Shown here piece by piece: positions 1 through 9,106 of a stretch of 64,000 bases of DNA. Position 1 is the stretch's first letter; the number at the start of each line of letters is the position of its first letter. A model generated the notes under the pieces. The model was given only the letters and a program-made list of their open reading frames with translations, made no database searches and was not told the origin of the DNA. Source of the DNA: Burkholderia pyrrocinia (GTDB lineage: Bacteria > Pseudomonadota > Gammaproteobacteria > Burkholderiales > Burkholderiaceae); assembly GCF_003330765.1 (NCBI RefSeq), contig NZ_CP024902.1:2294001-2358000 (forward strand), in the 5' to 3' direction. Position numbers and translations under genes: made by a program.

Positions 1-1814
1 TCCGGCTCGTAACGCGAACCGCCGATCAGCTTCTTGTACTCGTTCGACTTGAAGTCGGACAGACGCACGATCACGGGCTTCGGATAGAACGCCGCAGCGA
101 TCGTCGCGACACCTTCCGTCAGCTTGTCGACATAGAACTGACGCGGCGACGCGTGGCCGCGCGCGACGCTCTCGACAGCCTTCTTCAGGTCCTGGTCGAT
201 GTTCGGGTACTCGAGAATCGCCTTCGGGTGAACACCGATGTTGTTGTTGATGATGAACTCGAGACGCGCGAGACCCACGCCGCCGTTCGGCAGTTGCGAG
301 AAGTCGAACGCGAGTTGCGGGTTGCCGACGTTCATCATGATCTTGACCGGGATTTCCGGCAGTTCGCCGCGCTGCACTTCCGTGACTTCCGTCTCGAGCA
401 GGCCGTCGTAGATCTTGCCTTCGTCGCCTTCCGCACACGACACGGTGACGAGCGCGCCGTCCTTCAGGATGTCGGTAGCGTCGCCGCAGCCGACGACCGC
501 CGGCACGCCGAGCTCACGCGCGATGATCGCCGCGTGGCAGGTCCGGCCGCCACGGTTCGTGACGATCGCGGCCGCACGCTTCATCACCGGCTCCCAGTTC
601 GGGTCGGTCATGTCGGCCACCAGCACGTCGCCCGGCTGCACGCGTTCCATTTCCGACGGATCCTGGATCACGCGCACGGGGCCCGCGCCGATCTTCTGGC
701 CGATCGCACGGCCCGTCGCGAGCACCTGCGACTGGCCCTTCAGCTTGAAGCGCTGCTCGGCCTTGCCGGCAGCCTGGCTCTTCACGGTTTCCGGGCGTGC
801 CTGCAGGATGAAGATCTTGCCGTCGCGGCCGTCCCTGCCCCACTCGATGTCCATCGGACGCTGGTAGTGCTTCTCGATGATGACCGCGTACTTCGCCAGC
901 TCGATCACGTCCTCGTCGGTGATCGAGTAGCGGTTGCGCTGCTCGTGCGGCACGTCGACCGTCTTCACGCGGCCCGGCTCGCCCGGCTGCGTGAATTCCA
1001 TCTTGATCAGCTTCGAGCCGATCGAGCGGCGGATGATCGGGTACTTGTCCTGTGCAAGCGTCGTCTTGAACACATAGAACTCGTCCGGGTTCACCGCGCC
1101 TTGCACGACGGTTTCGCCCAGGCCATAGCTCGACGTGATGAACACGGCGTCCTTGAAGCCCGATTCGGTGTCGATCGTGAACATCACGCCGGCGGCGCCG
1201 ACGTCCGAGCGGACCATGCGCTGCACGCCGGCCGACAGTGCGACCTCGGCGTGCGTGAAGCCCTTGTGCACGCGGTACGAGATCGCGCGGTCGTTATACA
1301 GCGACGCGAACACGTGCTTCATGCGGTCGAGCACGTCCTCGATACCGACGACGTTCAGGTACGACTCCTGCTGGCCGGCGAACGATGCGTCGGGCAGGTC
1401 TTCCGCGGTCGCGGACGAGCGCACGGCGAACGACAGCTCGCCCGGCGAGCCGTTCTTCAGGACTTCGAACTGCGCGCGGATTTCCTGCTCGAGGCGCGCC
1501 TGCATCGGCGCGTCGACGATCCACTTGCGGATTTCGGCACCTGCTTCGGCGAGCGCCTTCACGTCGTCGATGTCGAGCGACTCGAGACGCTTGGCGATGC
1601 GGTCGGTGAGGTCGTTGTGCGTGAGGAAATCGCGGAACGCGAGCGCGGTCGTGGCGAAACCGGTGGGAACGCGAACGCCTGCTTCGGAAAGCTGGCTGAT
1701 CATCTCGCCGAGCGACGCATTCTTGCCGCCCACGATCTCCACATCGGTCATCCGCAACTGCTCGAACGGAATTACATACGCCTGGTCCTTTGCGACGTTT
1801 GCTGCGTTAGTCAT
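1..1814 (-). CDS. ppsA: Phosphoenolpyruvate synthase, 3' part beyond the left edge
   Basis: Converts pyruvate, ATP and water to phosphoenolpyruvate, AMP and phosphate in the cytoplasm, the gluconeogenic entry from three-carbon compounds. The first 604 codons are present and the gene runs off the window; the family is about 800 residues. The N-terminal nucleotide/pyruvate-binding domain (about residues 15-350) contains [12 protein letters not shown] and ends near ILQARPET. The swivelling phosphohistidine domain carries [15 protein letters not shown] with the catalytic His at about residue 427. The start of the C-terminal PEP-binding barrel follows ([22 protein letters not shown]). The ATG at 1812-1814 gives the usual N-terminus with [12 protein letters not shown]. 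It diverges from ppsR, whose product regulates PpsA by reversible phosphorylation in known systems. Identification is secure. Confidence 0.96.
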   Translation of the reverse strand, partial: MTNAANVAKDQAYVIPFEQLRMTDVEIVGGKNASLGEMISQLSEAGVRVPTGFATTALAFRDFLTHNDLTDRIAKRLESLDIDDVKALAEAGAEIRKWIVDAPMQARLEQEIRAQFEVLKNGSPGELSFAVRSSATAEDLPDASFAGQQESYLNVVGIEDVLDRMKHVFASLYNDRAISYRVHKGFTHAEVALSAGVQRMVRSDVGAAGVMFTIDTESGFKDAVFITSSYGLGETVVQGAVNPDEFYVFKTTLAQDKYPIIRRSIGSKLIKMEFTQPGEPGRVKTVDVPHEQRNRYSITDEDVIELAKYAVIIEKHYQRPMDIEWGRDGRDGKIFILQARPETVKSQAAGKAEQRFKLKGQSQVLATGRAIGQKIGAGPVRVIQDPSEMERVQPGDVLVADMTDPNWEPVMKRAAAIVTNRGGRTCHAAIIARELGVPAVVGCGDATDILKDGALVTVSCAEGDEGKIYDGLLETEVTEVQRGELPEIPVKIMMNVGNPQLAFDFSQLPNGGVGLARLEFIINNNIGVHPKAILEYPNIDQDLKKAVESVARGHASPRQFYVDKLTEGVATIAAAFYPKPVIVRLSDFKSNEYKKLIGGSRYEP

Positions 1815-2190
1815 ACAAGCCCCTAAGTGTGAAAAAAATACTCGATCGCGCAAGTGGGCTTGGACGCGGGCGCTTGCAAAAAGGCGCGGCGCGTCTTGCG
1901 CAACCTGTTAGATAAACACTCGCAGCGGCGGAAGTCTTCCGACCCGATTTGCAAAAATCCCGGCAGAAAGGCGATATTTTCAGACAAATCGCCGAACTTG
2001 CCGGGAATTTTGGAATCGAGCGGCCAAGCCAGCGGCGCCGTTCGCGCCCTGCCCCCGCAATTGCTTATCCAACAGGTTGCCGCTATTCTACCGTGCCGGC
2101 TGCCGGATGTGGCGCGACCTTGTCACTGCGGCTGGAGGCGAACCTCCAGCCGCCCCGCGCAACCGCCCTTCACGTTCGACGCCCAGATTC
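1815..2190. other. Divergent ppsA-ppsR intergenic region
   Basis: 376 bp without a gene. It is less GC-rich than its surroundings and must hold the start signals for both ppsA (leftward) and ppsR (rightward). A candidate rightward promoter is listed separately. I could not define a convincing leftward promoter, although the stretch just before the ppsA start (1825-1840) is A/T rich. No RNA gene or repeat is visible. Confidence 0.6.
2061..2089 (+). promoter_or_regulatory. Candidate sigma70 promoter for ppsR
   Basis: TTGCTT at 2061-2066 and TATTCT at 2084-2089 are separated by 17 bp and lie about 100 bp before the ppsR start. Both hexamers are imperfect. The prediction rests on spacing and position only. 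Confidence 0.4.
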
Positions 2191-3006
2191 ATGCTGCCTA
2201 CCGTTTTCATCGTCTCCGACGGCACCGGGATCACTGCCGAAACCTTCGCGCACTCGATCCTCTCCCAGTTCGACCAGAAATTCCGCCTCGTGCGCGTGCC
2301 GTTCGTCGACTCGCTCGACAAGGCCTATGCGACCGTCGAGAAGATCAACGAGGCCGCCGTGCACGACGGCCGCCGCGCGATCGTGTTCACGACGCTCGTC
2401 GACAGCGAGTCGAACGACATCGTCAAGCGCTCGAACGCGCTCGTGCTCGACATGTTCCAGCGCTTCGTCGAGCCGCTCGAGCAGGAACTGGAGCTCAAGT
2501 CGAGCCACGCGATGGGCCGCGGCCACCAGAACGCGGACACCGAGGAATACAAGACGCGGATCGAGGCGATCAACTTCTCGCTCGCGCACGACGACGGCCA
2601 GTCGAACCGCAACCTGTCGGAGGCCGACGTGATCCTCGTCGGGGTGTCGCGCAGCGGCAAGACGCCGACGAGCCTGTACCTCGCGATGCAGTACGGCGTG
2701 AAGGCCGCGAACTATCCGCTGATTCCGGAAGACTTCGAACGCGGCAAGCTGCCGTCGGCGCTCTCCGCGCACCGCGAGAAGCTGTTCGGGCTGTCGATCG
2801 ACCCGCAGCGCCTGTCGGAGATCCGCAACGAGCGCCGGCCGGGCAGCAAGTACGCGGCGCCCGAGAACTGTCGCTACGAGATCAACGAGGCCGAAGCGAT
2901 GATGCGCCGCGAAGGAATCAAATGGCTGTCGTCGACGCACAAGTCGATCGAGGAAATCGCGACGACGATCCTGCAGGAAATCCGCCTCGACCGGCAGTCG
3001 TACTGA
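2191..3006 (+). CDS. ppsR: PEP synthase regulatory protein (pyruvate,water dikinase kinase/phosphorylase, DUF299)
   Basis: Bifunctional serine/threonine kinase and pyrophosphorylase of the DUF299 family. In characterised members it inactivates PEP synthase by ADP-dependent phosphorylation and reactivates it by phosphate-dependent dephosphorylation. The 271-residue product matches the family length. It begins LPTVFIVSDGTGITAE and has the diagnostic P-loop GVSRSGKTPTS at about residues 151-161. The ATG at 2191 is chosen because the family N-terminus starts there. An in-frame start at 2077 would add 38 residues unlike the family. The divergent neighbour is its predicted target, ppsA. A bidirectional terminator follows the stop. 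Confidence 0.94.
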   Translation: MLPTVFIVSDGTGITAETFAHSILSQFDQKFRLVRVPFVDSLDKAYATVEKINEAAVHDGRRAIVFTTLVDSESNDIVKRSNALVLDMFQRFVEPLEQELELKSSHAMGRGHQNADTEEYKTRIEAINFSLAHDDGQSNRNLSEADVILVGVSRSGKTPTSLYLAMQYGVKAANYPLIPEDFERGKLPSALSAHREKLFGLSIDPQRLSEIRNERRPGSKYAAPENCRYEINEAEAMMRREGIKWLSSTHKSIEEIATTILQEIRLDRQSY

Positions 3007-3045
3007 GCGTCTGCGCGCTGGCGGCCGCCTGGCCGCCGCCGGAAA

Positions 3046-3079
3046 CAAAAAGGCCGCGTCGATGAACGCGGCCTTTTTT
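3046..3079. terminator. Bidirectional intrinsic terminator between ppsR and the SpoU methyltransferase gene
   Basis: The stem AGGCCGCG/CGCGGCCT has a short loop and is flanked by an A-run on the left and a T-run on the right. It can therefore terminate rightward transcription from ppsR and leftward transcription from the end of the long operon. The two genes are convergent here. Confidence 0.85.
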
Positions 3080-3106
3080 CGTCATGCGCGGAATGCGCGC
3101 GAGGCG

Positions 3107-3889
3107 TCATGCGCGCCGCTGCTGTCGCACCTGCTCGAACAGGCAGACCGCTGCTGCTGCTGCAACATTCAGCGACTCCATCCCGCCCGGCTGCGGAATC
3201 GTCACGCGATGCGTGGCCGCATCGCGCCAGTACGCCGACACGCCGGCACCCTCATTGCCGAACACCCATGCGACCGGCCCCGACAGGTCGCAATCGTAGA
3301 TCGCCTGCGCACCGTGCGAGTCGGTCAGCGCGACCGGCACATCGAGCCGCCCGGCGAGCGCGTCGGCCTCGACGTCCTCGTGGATCGACAGCAGGAAATG
3401 CGCACCCATGCCCGAGCGCAGCACCTTCGACGACCACGCGTAGGCCGTACCCGGCGCACAGAACACGTGGCGCACGCCGGCGGCCGCCGCGCTGCGCAGG
3501 ATCGAGCCGACGTTGCCGGCGTCCTGCACGCCGTCGAGCACGACCGACGTGTGCGTCACGCGCGCCGGCAGCGGCTGCGCCGGCCGGTCGACGAGCAGCA
3601 GGAAGCCGACGCCGTTGACGACGTTCGACAACTGCCCGAACAGCGCGTCGGGCAGCGTGACGATACGCTGCGCATCGATGCGCGCGACGATCGCCTGGGC
3701 CTCGGCGTGGCCGAGCGCGCCCTCGGTCGCCACGCACAGCTCGGGTGTAGCGCCCGTATCGAGGTAGGCGCTAGCCAGGTGGAACCCCTCGAGCAGCGCT
3801 TGGCCGTTCTTGCGCTGCTGATGCGTCGAACCCGCGAGCGCCTTCAGGCGCTTGTACAGCGGGTTGTCGCGGGAAGTAATGCTTTTCAT
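3107..3889 (-). CDS. TrmH/SpoU-family RNA 2'-O-methyltransferase
   Basis: SAM-dependent knotted methyltransferase predicted to methylate a ribose 2'-OH in rRNA or tRNA. The product is 260 residues. The N-terminal substrate-binding part (ITSRDNPLYKRLKAL...) is followed by the three SPOUT motifs: NVGSILRSAAAAG, WVFGNEGAGVS and IPQPGGMESLNVA. The exact target (RlmB-like or TsnR-like) cannot be assigned from sequence alone. The ATG at 3889 matches the family start. The reading frame stays open upstream to 3979 through a palindromic element, which would add 30 implausible residues. It is the last gene of the long minus-strand operon. Its only visible Shine-Dalgarno-like bases (AGG) lie in the inverted-repeat arm immediately upstream. 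Confidence 0.87.
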   Translation of the reverse strand: MKSITSRDNPLYKRLKALAGSTHQQRKNGQALLEGFHLASAYLDTGATPELCVATEGALGHAEAQAIVARIDAQRIVTLPDALFGQLSNVVNGVGFLLLVDRPAQPLPARVTHTSVVLDGVQDAGNVGSILRSAAAAGVRHVFCAPGTAYAWSSKVLRSGMGAHFLLSIHEDVEADALAGRLDVPVALTDSHGAQAIYDCDLSGPVAWVFGNEGAGVSAYWRDAATHRVTIPQPGGMESLNVAAAAAVCLFEQVRQQRRA

Positions 3890-3893
3890 TGAA

Positions 3894-4180
3894 GGGCCTG
3901 TTCCCGCTAATAACGGGCTTGCGAACGTGCCTTGCCGGCTGTAGTGCAAGAAGCAAGGAGCGCCGTTTGGCCGAGCCAAACAAGCGACGCGCGACGCCGC
4001 AATGCGGCCGGCAAGGCACGTTCCCGTAACTAGAAAATCCCTTTCCAGGGGCTGGCCGCCAGAAGGGCCGATCGCTGCGTCATGCTCCTTGCGAATACGT
4101 TGAGTATTCGCTTCGTCGCAATCCTTGCGCTCGGCCCTTCTGGCGGCCAGCGCAAGCCCGTTATTAGCGGGAACAGGCCC
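3894..4180. repeat. Nested inverted-repeat element with perfect 30-bp ends
   Basis: A 287-bp non-coding element between rnhB and the methyltransferase gene. The ends 3894-3923 and 4151-4180 are perfect 30-bp inverted repeats. Inside are two further perfect inverted repeats: 3924-3939 with 4007-4022 (16 bp), and 4051-4071 with 4131-4151 (21 bp). Each inner arm holds a smaller hairpin: GTTTGGC/GCCAAAC at 3965-3981 and GCGAATAC/GTATTCGC at 4091-4111. The whole could fold as a three-way cruciform or RNA junction. It resembles a non-autonomous element (MITE) or a compound REP cluster, but I see no clear target-site duplication and no transposase. Confidence 0.85.
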
Positions 4181-4817
4181 TCAGATCAAGTGCCGCGCGA
4201 ACCGGTGCGAACGAGCGCCGATGCACTTCGCACGGGCCGTGCTCGCGCAGCGCGGCAAGGTGTTTCGCGGTGCCGTAGCCCGCATGCACGTTGAAGCCGT
4301 ACACCGGGAAGCGTTCGTGCAGGTCGACGAGCATGCGGTCGCGCGTGACCTTCGCGAGGATCGACGCGGCCGAGATGCTCGGCACGAGCGCGTCGCCGCT
4401 GACGATCGCCTCGGCACGCACCGTCAGCGTCGGGCAGCGGTTGCCGTCGATCTGCGCGAGCGTCGGCAGGACCGACAAGCCTTCGACGGCCCGCTTCATC
4501 GCGAGCATCGTCGCGTGCAGGATGTTCAGCGTATCGATTTCGTCGACGCTTGCCGACGCGACGCAATATGCGCTCGAACGCGCGACGATCAGGTCGTACA
4601 GCGCGTCGCGCTTCTTCGCGGACAGCACCTTCGAATCGTCGAGCCCGTCGATCGGCTGCGCCGGATCGAGAATCACCGCGGCGGCCACCACCGGCCCCGC
4701 GAGCGGGCCGCGGCCGGCTTCGTCGACGCCGCAGACAATCTCGTCGGGCCGGCTGAAGTCGAAGCCGCCCTGCACGCCGCTCGACGCGCGGCGGCGCGAT
4801 GCGCGTACTGCCGTCAT
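4164..4817 (-). CDS. rnhB: Ribonuclease HII
   Basis: Cleaves the RNA strand of RNA-DNA hybrids and removes ribonucleotides misincorporated in DNA. The product is 217 residues. The catalytic acids sit in [15 protein letters not shown] (Asp32, Glu33) and QIDGN (Asp124), followed by the conserved [15 protein letters not shown]. The C-terminal HAGYGTAKH region is also typical. The start ATG at 4815-4817 overlaps the lpxB stop by 4 bp, implying translational coupling. The last residues and the stop codon (4164-4166) lie inside the right end of the 287-bp inverted-repeat element, so the native C-terminus has probably been replaced by a short element-encoded tail (about LRACSR). The catalytic core is intact. 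Confidence 0.95.
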   Translation of the reverse strand: MTAVRASRRRASSGVQGGFDFSRPDEIVCGVDEAGRGPLAGPVVAAAVILDPAQPIDGLDDSKVLSAKKRDALYDLIVARSSAYCVASASVDEIDTLNILHATMLAMKRAVEGLSVLPTLAQIDGNRCPTLTVRAEAIVSGDALVPSISAASILAKVTRDRMLVDLHERFPVYGFNVHAGYGTAKHLAALREHGPCEVHRRSFAPVRAALDLRACSR

Positions 4818-5983
4818 GCGCGCCCCTTGCGTTGTTCGAGCACGCGCACGACCGCTTCGGCCGCCTTCGCGGCCGTGTTCTGCCGCAGCGAAAGATGCAT
4901 TTCGGTAAACACTTCGGTCAGCGTGCGGCGGTTCGCGTCGTCGCGCAGCTGCGTGAGCGTCGCATCGGCGAGCGCCTCGGGCGTCGCGAAATGCTGCAGC
5001 AGTTCGGGCACGACGAAGCGCCCCGCCAGGATGTTCGGCAAGCCGACATACGGCAGGTAGCCCTGCCGGCGCATGATCTGCCCGGTCAGCCAGGGCACCT
5101 TGTACGAGATCACCATCGGCTTCTTCAGCAGCGCGGCTTCCAGCGTAACGGTGCCGCTCTTCACGAGAATCGCGTCGGCGGCCGTCATCGCGACTTGCGA
5201 ACGGCCGTCGGTGATCGTCAGCGCGAGCTGCGGATGCGCGTCGACGAGCGGCTGCAGCAGCTCGCGCAGCGCGGGCGTCGCCGCCGGCATCACGAACCGC
5301 ACACCGGGCTCGCGCTGCTGCATCAGCGCCATCGCCGCGAAGAACGTCGGGCCGATCAGCGCGATCTCAGAGCGCCGGCTGCCCGGCAGCACCGCAATCA
5401 CGGGGCCGTCCACGGCCAGGCCCAGCGCGATGCGCGCGCCGTGCGTGTCGGGCTCGAGCGGGATCTCGTCGGCAAGCGGATGGCCGACGTAGGTCGATGC
5501 GACGCCTGCCTTGTCGAGAAGCGCCGGCTCGAACGGGAACAGGCACAGCATGTGATCGACGGACTTGGCGATCTTCTTGATCCGGCCGCCGCGCCATGCC
5601 CAGATCGACGGGCACACGAAGTGGATCGACGGGATGCCCGCGTCGCGTACGACCTGTTCGACGTTGAAGTTGAAATCGGGCGCGTCGATGCCGATGAACG
5701 CGGCCGGCCGCTCCGCGAGCAGCTGGCGCTTCAGCTCGCCGCGAATCCGCAGGATCTCGGGAATCTGGCCCAGCGCCTCGACATAGCCGCGCACGGTCAG
5801 CTTGTCCATCTGCCAGTGCGAGTCGAAGCCCTGCGCAATCATTCGCTGCCCGCCGATCCCGTAGTACTGGGCCGATTCGGGCAGCCGCTCGCGCAGCCCG
5901 CCGAGCAGCGATGCCGCAAGCAGGTCGCCTGACGGCTCGCCGGCCACCATCGCGAGCCGGAGCTGATTGGTCGGAAGCGGCAT
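4814..5983 (-). CDS. lpxB: Lipid-A-disaccharide synthase
   Basis: Glycosyltransferase of family GT19. It joins UDP-2,3-diacylglucosamine and 2,3-diacylglucosamine-1-phosphate to make the beta-1,6 lipid A disaccharide at the inner face of the cytoplasmic membrane. The 389-residue length is normal. Typical segments are [16 protein letters not shown] at the N-terminus, [30 protein letters not shown] and [16 protein letters not shown]. It starts 3 bp after the lpxA stop and overlaps rnhB by 4 bp, within the lpxD-fabZ-lpxA-lpxB block of the operon. Confidence 0.97.
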   Translation of the reverse strand: MPLPTNQLRLAMVAGEPSGDLLAASLLGGLRERLPESAQYYGIGGQRMIAQGFDSHWQMDKLTVRGYVEALGQIPEILRIRGELKRQLLAERPAAFIGIDAPDFNFNVEQVVRDAGIPSIHFVCPSIWAWRGGRIKKIAKSVDHMLCLFPFEPALLDKAGVASTYVGHPLADEIPLEPDTHGARIALGLAVDGPVIAVLPGSRRSEIALIGPTFFAAMALMQQREPGVRFVMPAATPALRELLQPLVDAHPQLALTITDGRSQVAMTAADAILVKSGTVTLEAALLKKPMVISYKVPWLTGQIMRRQGYLPYVGLPNILAGRFVVPELLQHFATPEALADATLTQLRDDANRRTLTEVFTEMHLSLRQNTAAKAAEAVVRVLEQRKGRA

Positions 5984-5986
5984 CGC

Positions 5987-6775
5987 TTAGCGGATGATGC
6001 CGCGCTGGGACGCGTCGATGAACTCGACGAGCGCCTTCACGGGCGCATCGCCCTCGCCGCCCGCCTCCGCCAGCTCGCGCAGCTGCACCTTCGCTTCCTC
6101 GAACGACAGGCCGTTCTTGTACAGCAGGCGATACGCGCTGCGCAGCGCCGAGATCGCGTCGGCCGAGAAGCCGCGCCGGCGCAGCCCTTCGACGTTGATC
6201 CCGTGCGGCTCGGCCTTGTTGCCTGCCGCGATCACGAACGGCGGGATATCCTGCACGAGCGCCGACGCACCGCCCAGCATCGAGTGCGCGCCGATGCGCA
6301 CGAACTGGTGAACGCCCGACATCCCGCCGACGATCGCCCAGTCGCCGATCTCGACGTGGCCGGCCATCTGCGCGTTGCTCGACAGGATCACATGGTTGCC
6401 GACGCTGCAGTCATGGCCGATGTGCACGTAGGCCATGATCCAGTTGTCGTCGCCGAGCGTCGTCACGCCGACGTCCTGCACGGTGCCCGTGTGGATCGTC
6501 GTGAATTCGCGGATCGTATTGCGGTTGCCGATCACGAGCTTCGTCGGCTCGTCCTTGTACTTCATGTCCTGCGGACGGCCACCGACCGACGCGTAATGGC
6601 CAATGCGGTTGTCCTCGCCGAGCGTCGTATGGCCTTCGATCACGCTGTGCGAGCCGATCGTCGTGCGCGCGCCGATCGTGACGTGCGGGCCGACGATCGC
6701 GTACGGGCCGATCTCGACCGATTCGTCGATCTGCGCGCCCGGTTCGACAATCGCGGTGGGATGAATCCTGGTCAT
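5987..6775 (-). CDS. lpxA: UDP-N-acetylglucosamine O-acyltransferase
   Basis: Catalyses the first step of lipid A synthesis, moving a 3-hydroxyacyl chain from acyl carrier protein to the 3-OH of UDP-GlcNAc. The 262-residue protein begins with left-handed beta-helix hexapeptide repeats ([20 protein letters not shown]). It has the conserved catalytic His region AYVHIGHDC and the helical C-terminal domain from about residue 190 ([13 protein letters not shown]). It lies between fabZ and lpxB, so the enzymes that use or make 3-hydroxyacyl-ACP are encoded together. Confidence 0.97.
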   Translation of the reverse strand: MTRIHPTAIVEPGAQIDESVEIGPYAIVGPHVTIGARTTIGSHSVIEGHTTLGEDNRIGHYASVGGRPQDMKYKDEPTKLVIGNRNTIREFTTIHTGTVQDVGVTTLGDDNWIMAYVHIGHDCSVGNHVILSSNAQMAGHVEIGDWAIVGGMSGVHQFVRIGAHSMLGGASALVQDIPPFVIAAGNKAEPHGINVEGLRRRGFSADAISALRSAYRLLYKNGLSFEEAKVQLRELAEAGGEGDAPVKALVEFIDASQRGIIR

Positions 6776-6833
6776 GCGCCGTTGCCTCTCGATGTGATGT
6801 GTCGCGTTGCGTTGCCCTTGCGTGCCGCGTCGC

Positions 6834-7301
6834 TCAGGGCGCCGCGTCGGTCGTCTTGACCGTGCACATCAGTTCGGCTTCCGCCGCCACCTTGCCGTCC
6901 ACTTCCGCCACCGCCTTGAACTTCCAGATGCCGCGGATGTAGCGCTGGAACGTCACGTTCAGAATCAGTTGGTCGCCCGGTTCGACCACGCGCTTGAAGC
7001 GCGCGCCGTCGATCCCGACGAAGTAGTACAGCGTGTTCTCCGGATCCTTCGGCTGCTCTTCCGCGAAGGTCAGCAGCGCCGCGGCCTGCGCGAGCGCCTC
7101 GAGGATCAGCACGCCCGGCATCACCGGCCGCTTCGGGAAGTGCCCCTGGAAAAACGGCTCGTTGATCGACACGTTCTTCAGCGCTTTGATCCCTTTGTGC
7201 GGTTCAAGTTCGAGCACGCGATCGACGAGCAGAATCGGATAGCGATGCGGCAGCAGCGTGAGGATCTTGTGGATGTCGAGATTGATTTTTTCAGTGCTCA
7301 T
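6834..7301 (-). CDS. fabZ: 3-hydroxyacyl-ACP dehydratase FabZ
   Basis: Hot-dog-fold dehydratase that converts 3-hydroxyacyl-ACP to trans-2-enoyl-ACP in fatty acid elongation. It competes with LpxA and LpxD for 3-hydroxyacyl-ACP. The product is 155 residues. [14 protein letters not shown] is followed by [12 protein letters not shown] with catalytic His54 and then Glu68 in LILEALAQ. The ATG at 7299-7301 gives the family start [13 protein letters not shown]; a start at 7379 would add an unlikely basic leader. It sits between lpxD and lpxA. Confidence 0.96.
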   Translation of the reverse strand: MSTEKINLDIHKILTLLPHRYPILLVDRVLELEPHKGIKALKNVSINEPFFQGHFPKRPVMPGVLILEALAQAAALLTFAEEQPKDPENTLYYFVGIDGARFKRVVEPGDQLILNVTFQRYIRGIWKFKAVAEVDGKVAAEAELMCTVKTTDAAP

Positions 7302-7430
7302 GATGGTTCGTCTCACGCAGAGGCTGCGCGGTGGTGATGCAAAGGCTGAAGCAGGCCGCCCCGCGGCCCAGTCTGGCAAACCGGGCCGGTTGCGCTGGCC
7401 GTGCCCGGTTCGTGGTCTCGCATGGTGCGC

Positions 7431-8528
7431 TCAGGCGTCCGTGCCGCCCTGGGCGGCGAGCGCGACTTCGAGCGCCTTGATGCGGTCGCGCAGCTTGTCG
7501 AGGTTGCGCACGAGTGCGGCGCTCTTGTTCCATTCGCCGTGGTCGACGGCCGGGAACGCGCTGGTATAGATGCCGGCCTTGGGCAACGACTTCGATACGC
7601 CCGACTTCGCGGTGATGATGACATAGTCGCCGAGCGTCACGTGGCCGGCGATCCCGGCCGCGCCGCCGATCATGCAGTGGCGGCCGATCGTCGTGCTGCC
7701 CGCGATGCCCGCGCTGCCAGCGATCACCGTATAGGCGCCGATCCGGCAGTTGTGGCCGATCTGGACCTGGTTGTCGATCTTCACGCATTCCTCGATGACG
7801 GTATCCGCCATCGCGCCGCGATCGATCGTCGTGTTCGCGCCGATCTCGACGTCCGGGCCGATCGATACGCCGCCGACCTGCGGGATCTTGACCCAGCTGC
7901 CGGTGCGTGCGTTGCCGTCGCCGACGAAGTCCGGCGCGAAGCCGAAGCCGTCGGAGCCGATCACGGCACCCGAATGGATGATCGCGCGCGGGCCGACCTT
8001 GCAGCCGTGGTACACCGATGCGTTCGGATAAAGGTGCGAGCCCGCACCGATCGTCGTACCGCGGCCGACGAATACGCTCGCGTCGAGCTGCACGCCGTCT
8101 TCGATCACCGCGCCGGCCTCGACCGTCACGTGCGGGCCGATCACCGCGCTCGCGGCGACCTTCGCGGCCGGATCGATCGTCGCGCTCGGGTGCACGCCGA
8201 CGGCGCGCGGCGGCGCGGCCAGATCGATGAACATCTGCGCGACGCGCGCGAAGTACGCGTACGGATTCGGCGTCACGATGAAATTGCGGCGGCCGGCGTC
8301 CCGGGGGCCGCTAGCGGCCGCGCCCAGCTTTTCCAGATCCTGCGGTGCGATCAGTACCGCGCCGGCGCGGGTCGACTCGACCTGCGACAGGTACTTCGGA
8401 TTCGCGAGGAACGCGAGCTGCTGAGGGCCTGCCTGGTCGAGCGGTGCGAGCCCGCCCACCTTGCATTGTGCGTCACCGGCGATCTCGCCGCCGAACCGTT
8501 TTACGAGTTCCTCAAGCGTCAATGCCAT
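7431..8528 (-). CDS. lpxD: UDP-3-O-(3-hydroxyacyl)glucosamine N-acyltransferase
   Basis: Adds the second 3-hydroxyacyl chain, N-linked, to UDP-3-O-acylglucosamine in lipid A synthesis. The protein is 365 residues. An N-terminal uridine-binding domain ([15 protein letters not shown]) leads into a long left-handed beta-helix of hexapeptide repeats (from about residue 110, [15 protein letters not shown]). The catalytic His region QIGHNCRIG follows. A C-terminal helix ([15 protein letters not shown]) is as in known LpxD trimers. It is 16 bp downstream of skp and precedes fabZ. Confidence 0.97.
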   Translation of the reverse strand: MALTLEELVKRFGGEIAGDAQCKVGGLAPLDQAGPQQLAFLANPKYLSQVESTRAGAVLIAPQDLEKLGAAASGPRDAGRRNFIVTPNPYAYFARVAQMFIDLAAPPRAVGVHPSATIDPAAKVAASAVIGPHVTVEAGAVIEDGVQLDASVFVGRGTTIGAGSHLYPNASVYHGCKVGPRAIIHSGAVIGSDGFGFAPDFVGDGNARTGSWVKIPQVGGVSIGPDVEIGANTTIDRGAMADTVIEECVKIDNQVQIGHNCRIGAYTVIAGSAGIAGSTTIGRHCMIGGAAGIAGHVTLGDYVIITAKSGVSKSLPKAGIYTSAFPAVDHGEWNKSAALVRNLDKLRDRIKALEVALAAQGGTDA

Positions 8529-8544
8529 TCGTCGTCTGCTCCGT

Positions 8545-9072
8545 TCAGTTCGTCGAGCCGGACGCGAGCGCCTTGAGCACCTTGTCGGTGATGTCGATGC
8601 GCGGGCTGACGTACACGGCTTCCTGCACGATCAGGTCGTAATTCTGCTGCTCGGCGATCTGCTTGATGACCTTGTTCGCCCGCTCGAGCACCGCGGCCAG
8701 TTCCTCGTTGCGACGCTGGTTCAGGTCTTCGCGGAACTCGCGCTGCTTGCGCTGGAAGTCGGTATCGAGCTGGGCGAGATCGCGCTGCTTCTGCGCGCGG
8801 TCGGCCGCCGACAGCGACGTGCCGTTTTTGTCCAGCGAATCGGACATCGACTTCAGGCGCGCCGCCAGGTCCTGCAGATCCTTGTCACGCTTCGCGAACT
8901 CGGCTTCGAGCTTCGTCTGCGCCGCCTTCGCGGGCGCCGACTCGCGCAGGATCCGATCCGAATTGACCGCCGCGATGCGGGCGACGTCCTGTGCGTGTAC
9001 CGTCGCCGCGCCCAAGGCCAGCGCAACGGTCAGCGCGCACATCACTCGTTTCGAAAACTTACCGGTTAGCAA
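8545..9072 (-). CDS. skp: Periplasmic chaperone Skp (OmpH family)
   Basis: Trimeric periplasmic holdase that carries unfolded outer membrane proteins to the BAM complex. The product is 175 residues. An N-terminal signal peptide ends near ALGAATVHA, followed by [17 protein letters not shown] long charged coiled coil (about residues 50-140) is rich in Lys, Glu, Arg and Gln. The start at 9070-9072 is TTG, with AGAGGG about 7 bases upstream. An internal ATG ten codons later (about 9042) would also leave a complete signal peptide. It lies 34 bp after bamA, its functional partner. Confidence 0.92.
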   Translation of the reverse strand: MLTGKFSKRVMCALTVALALGAATVHAQDVARIAAVNSDRILRESAPAKAAQTKLEAEFAKRDKDLQDLAARLKSMSDSLDKNGTSLSAADRAQKQRDLAQLDTDFQRKQREFREDLNQRRNEELAAVLERANKVIKQIAEQQNYDLIVQEAVYVSPRIDITDKVLKALASGSTN

Positions 9073-9106
9073 AATTACCCTCTCGTTGCTGTTGTCATGC
9101 GTTCGG

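Noticed and set aside
153..1826. A 557-codon plus-strand frame at the left edge
   Set aside because: It is antisense to ppsA, which has complete motifs on the minus strand.
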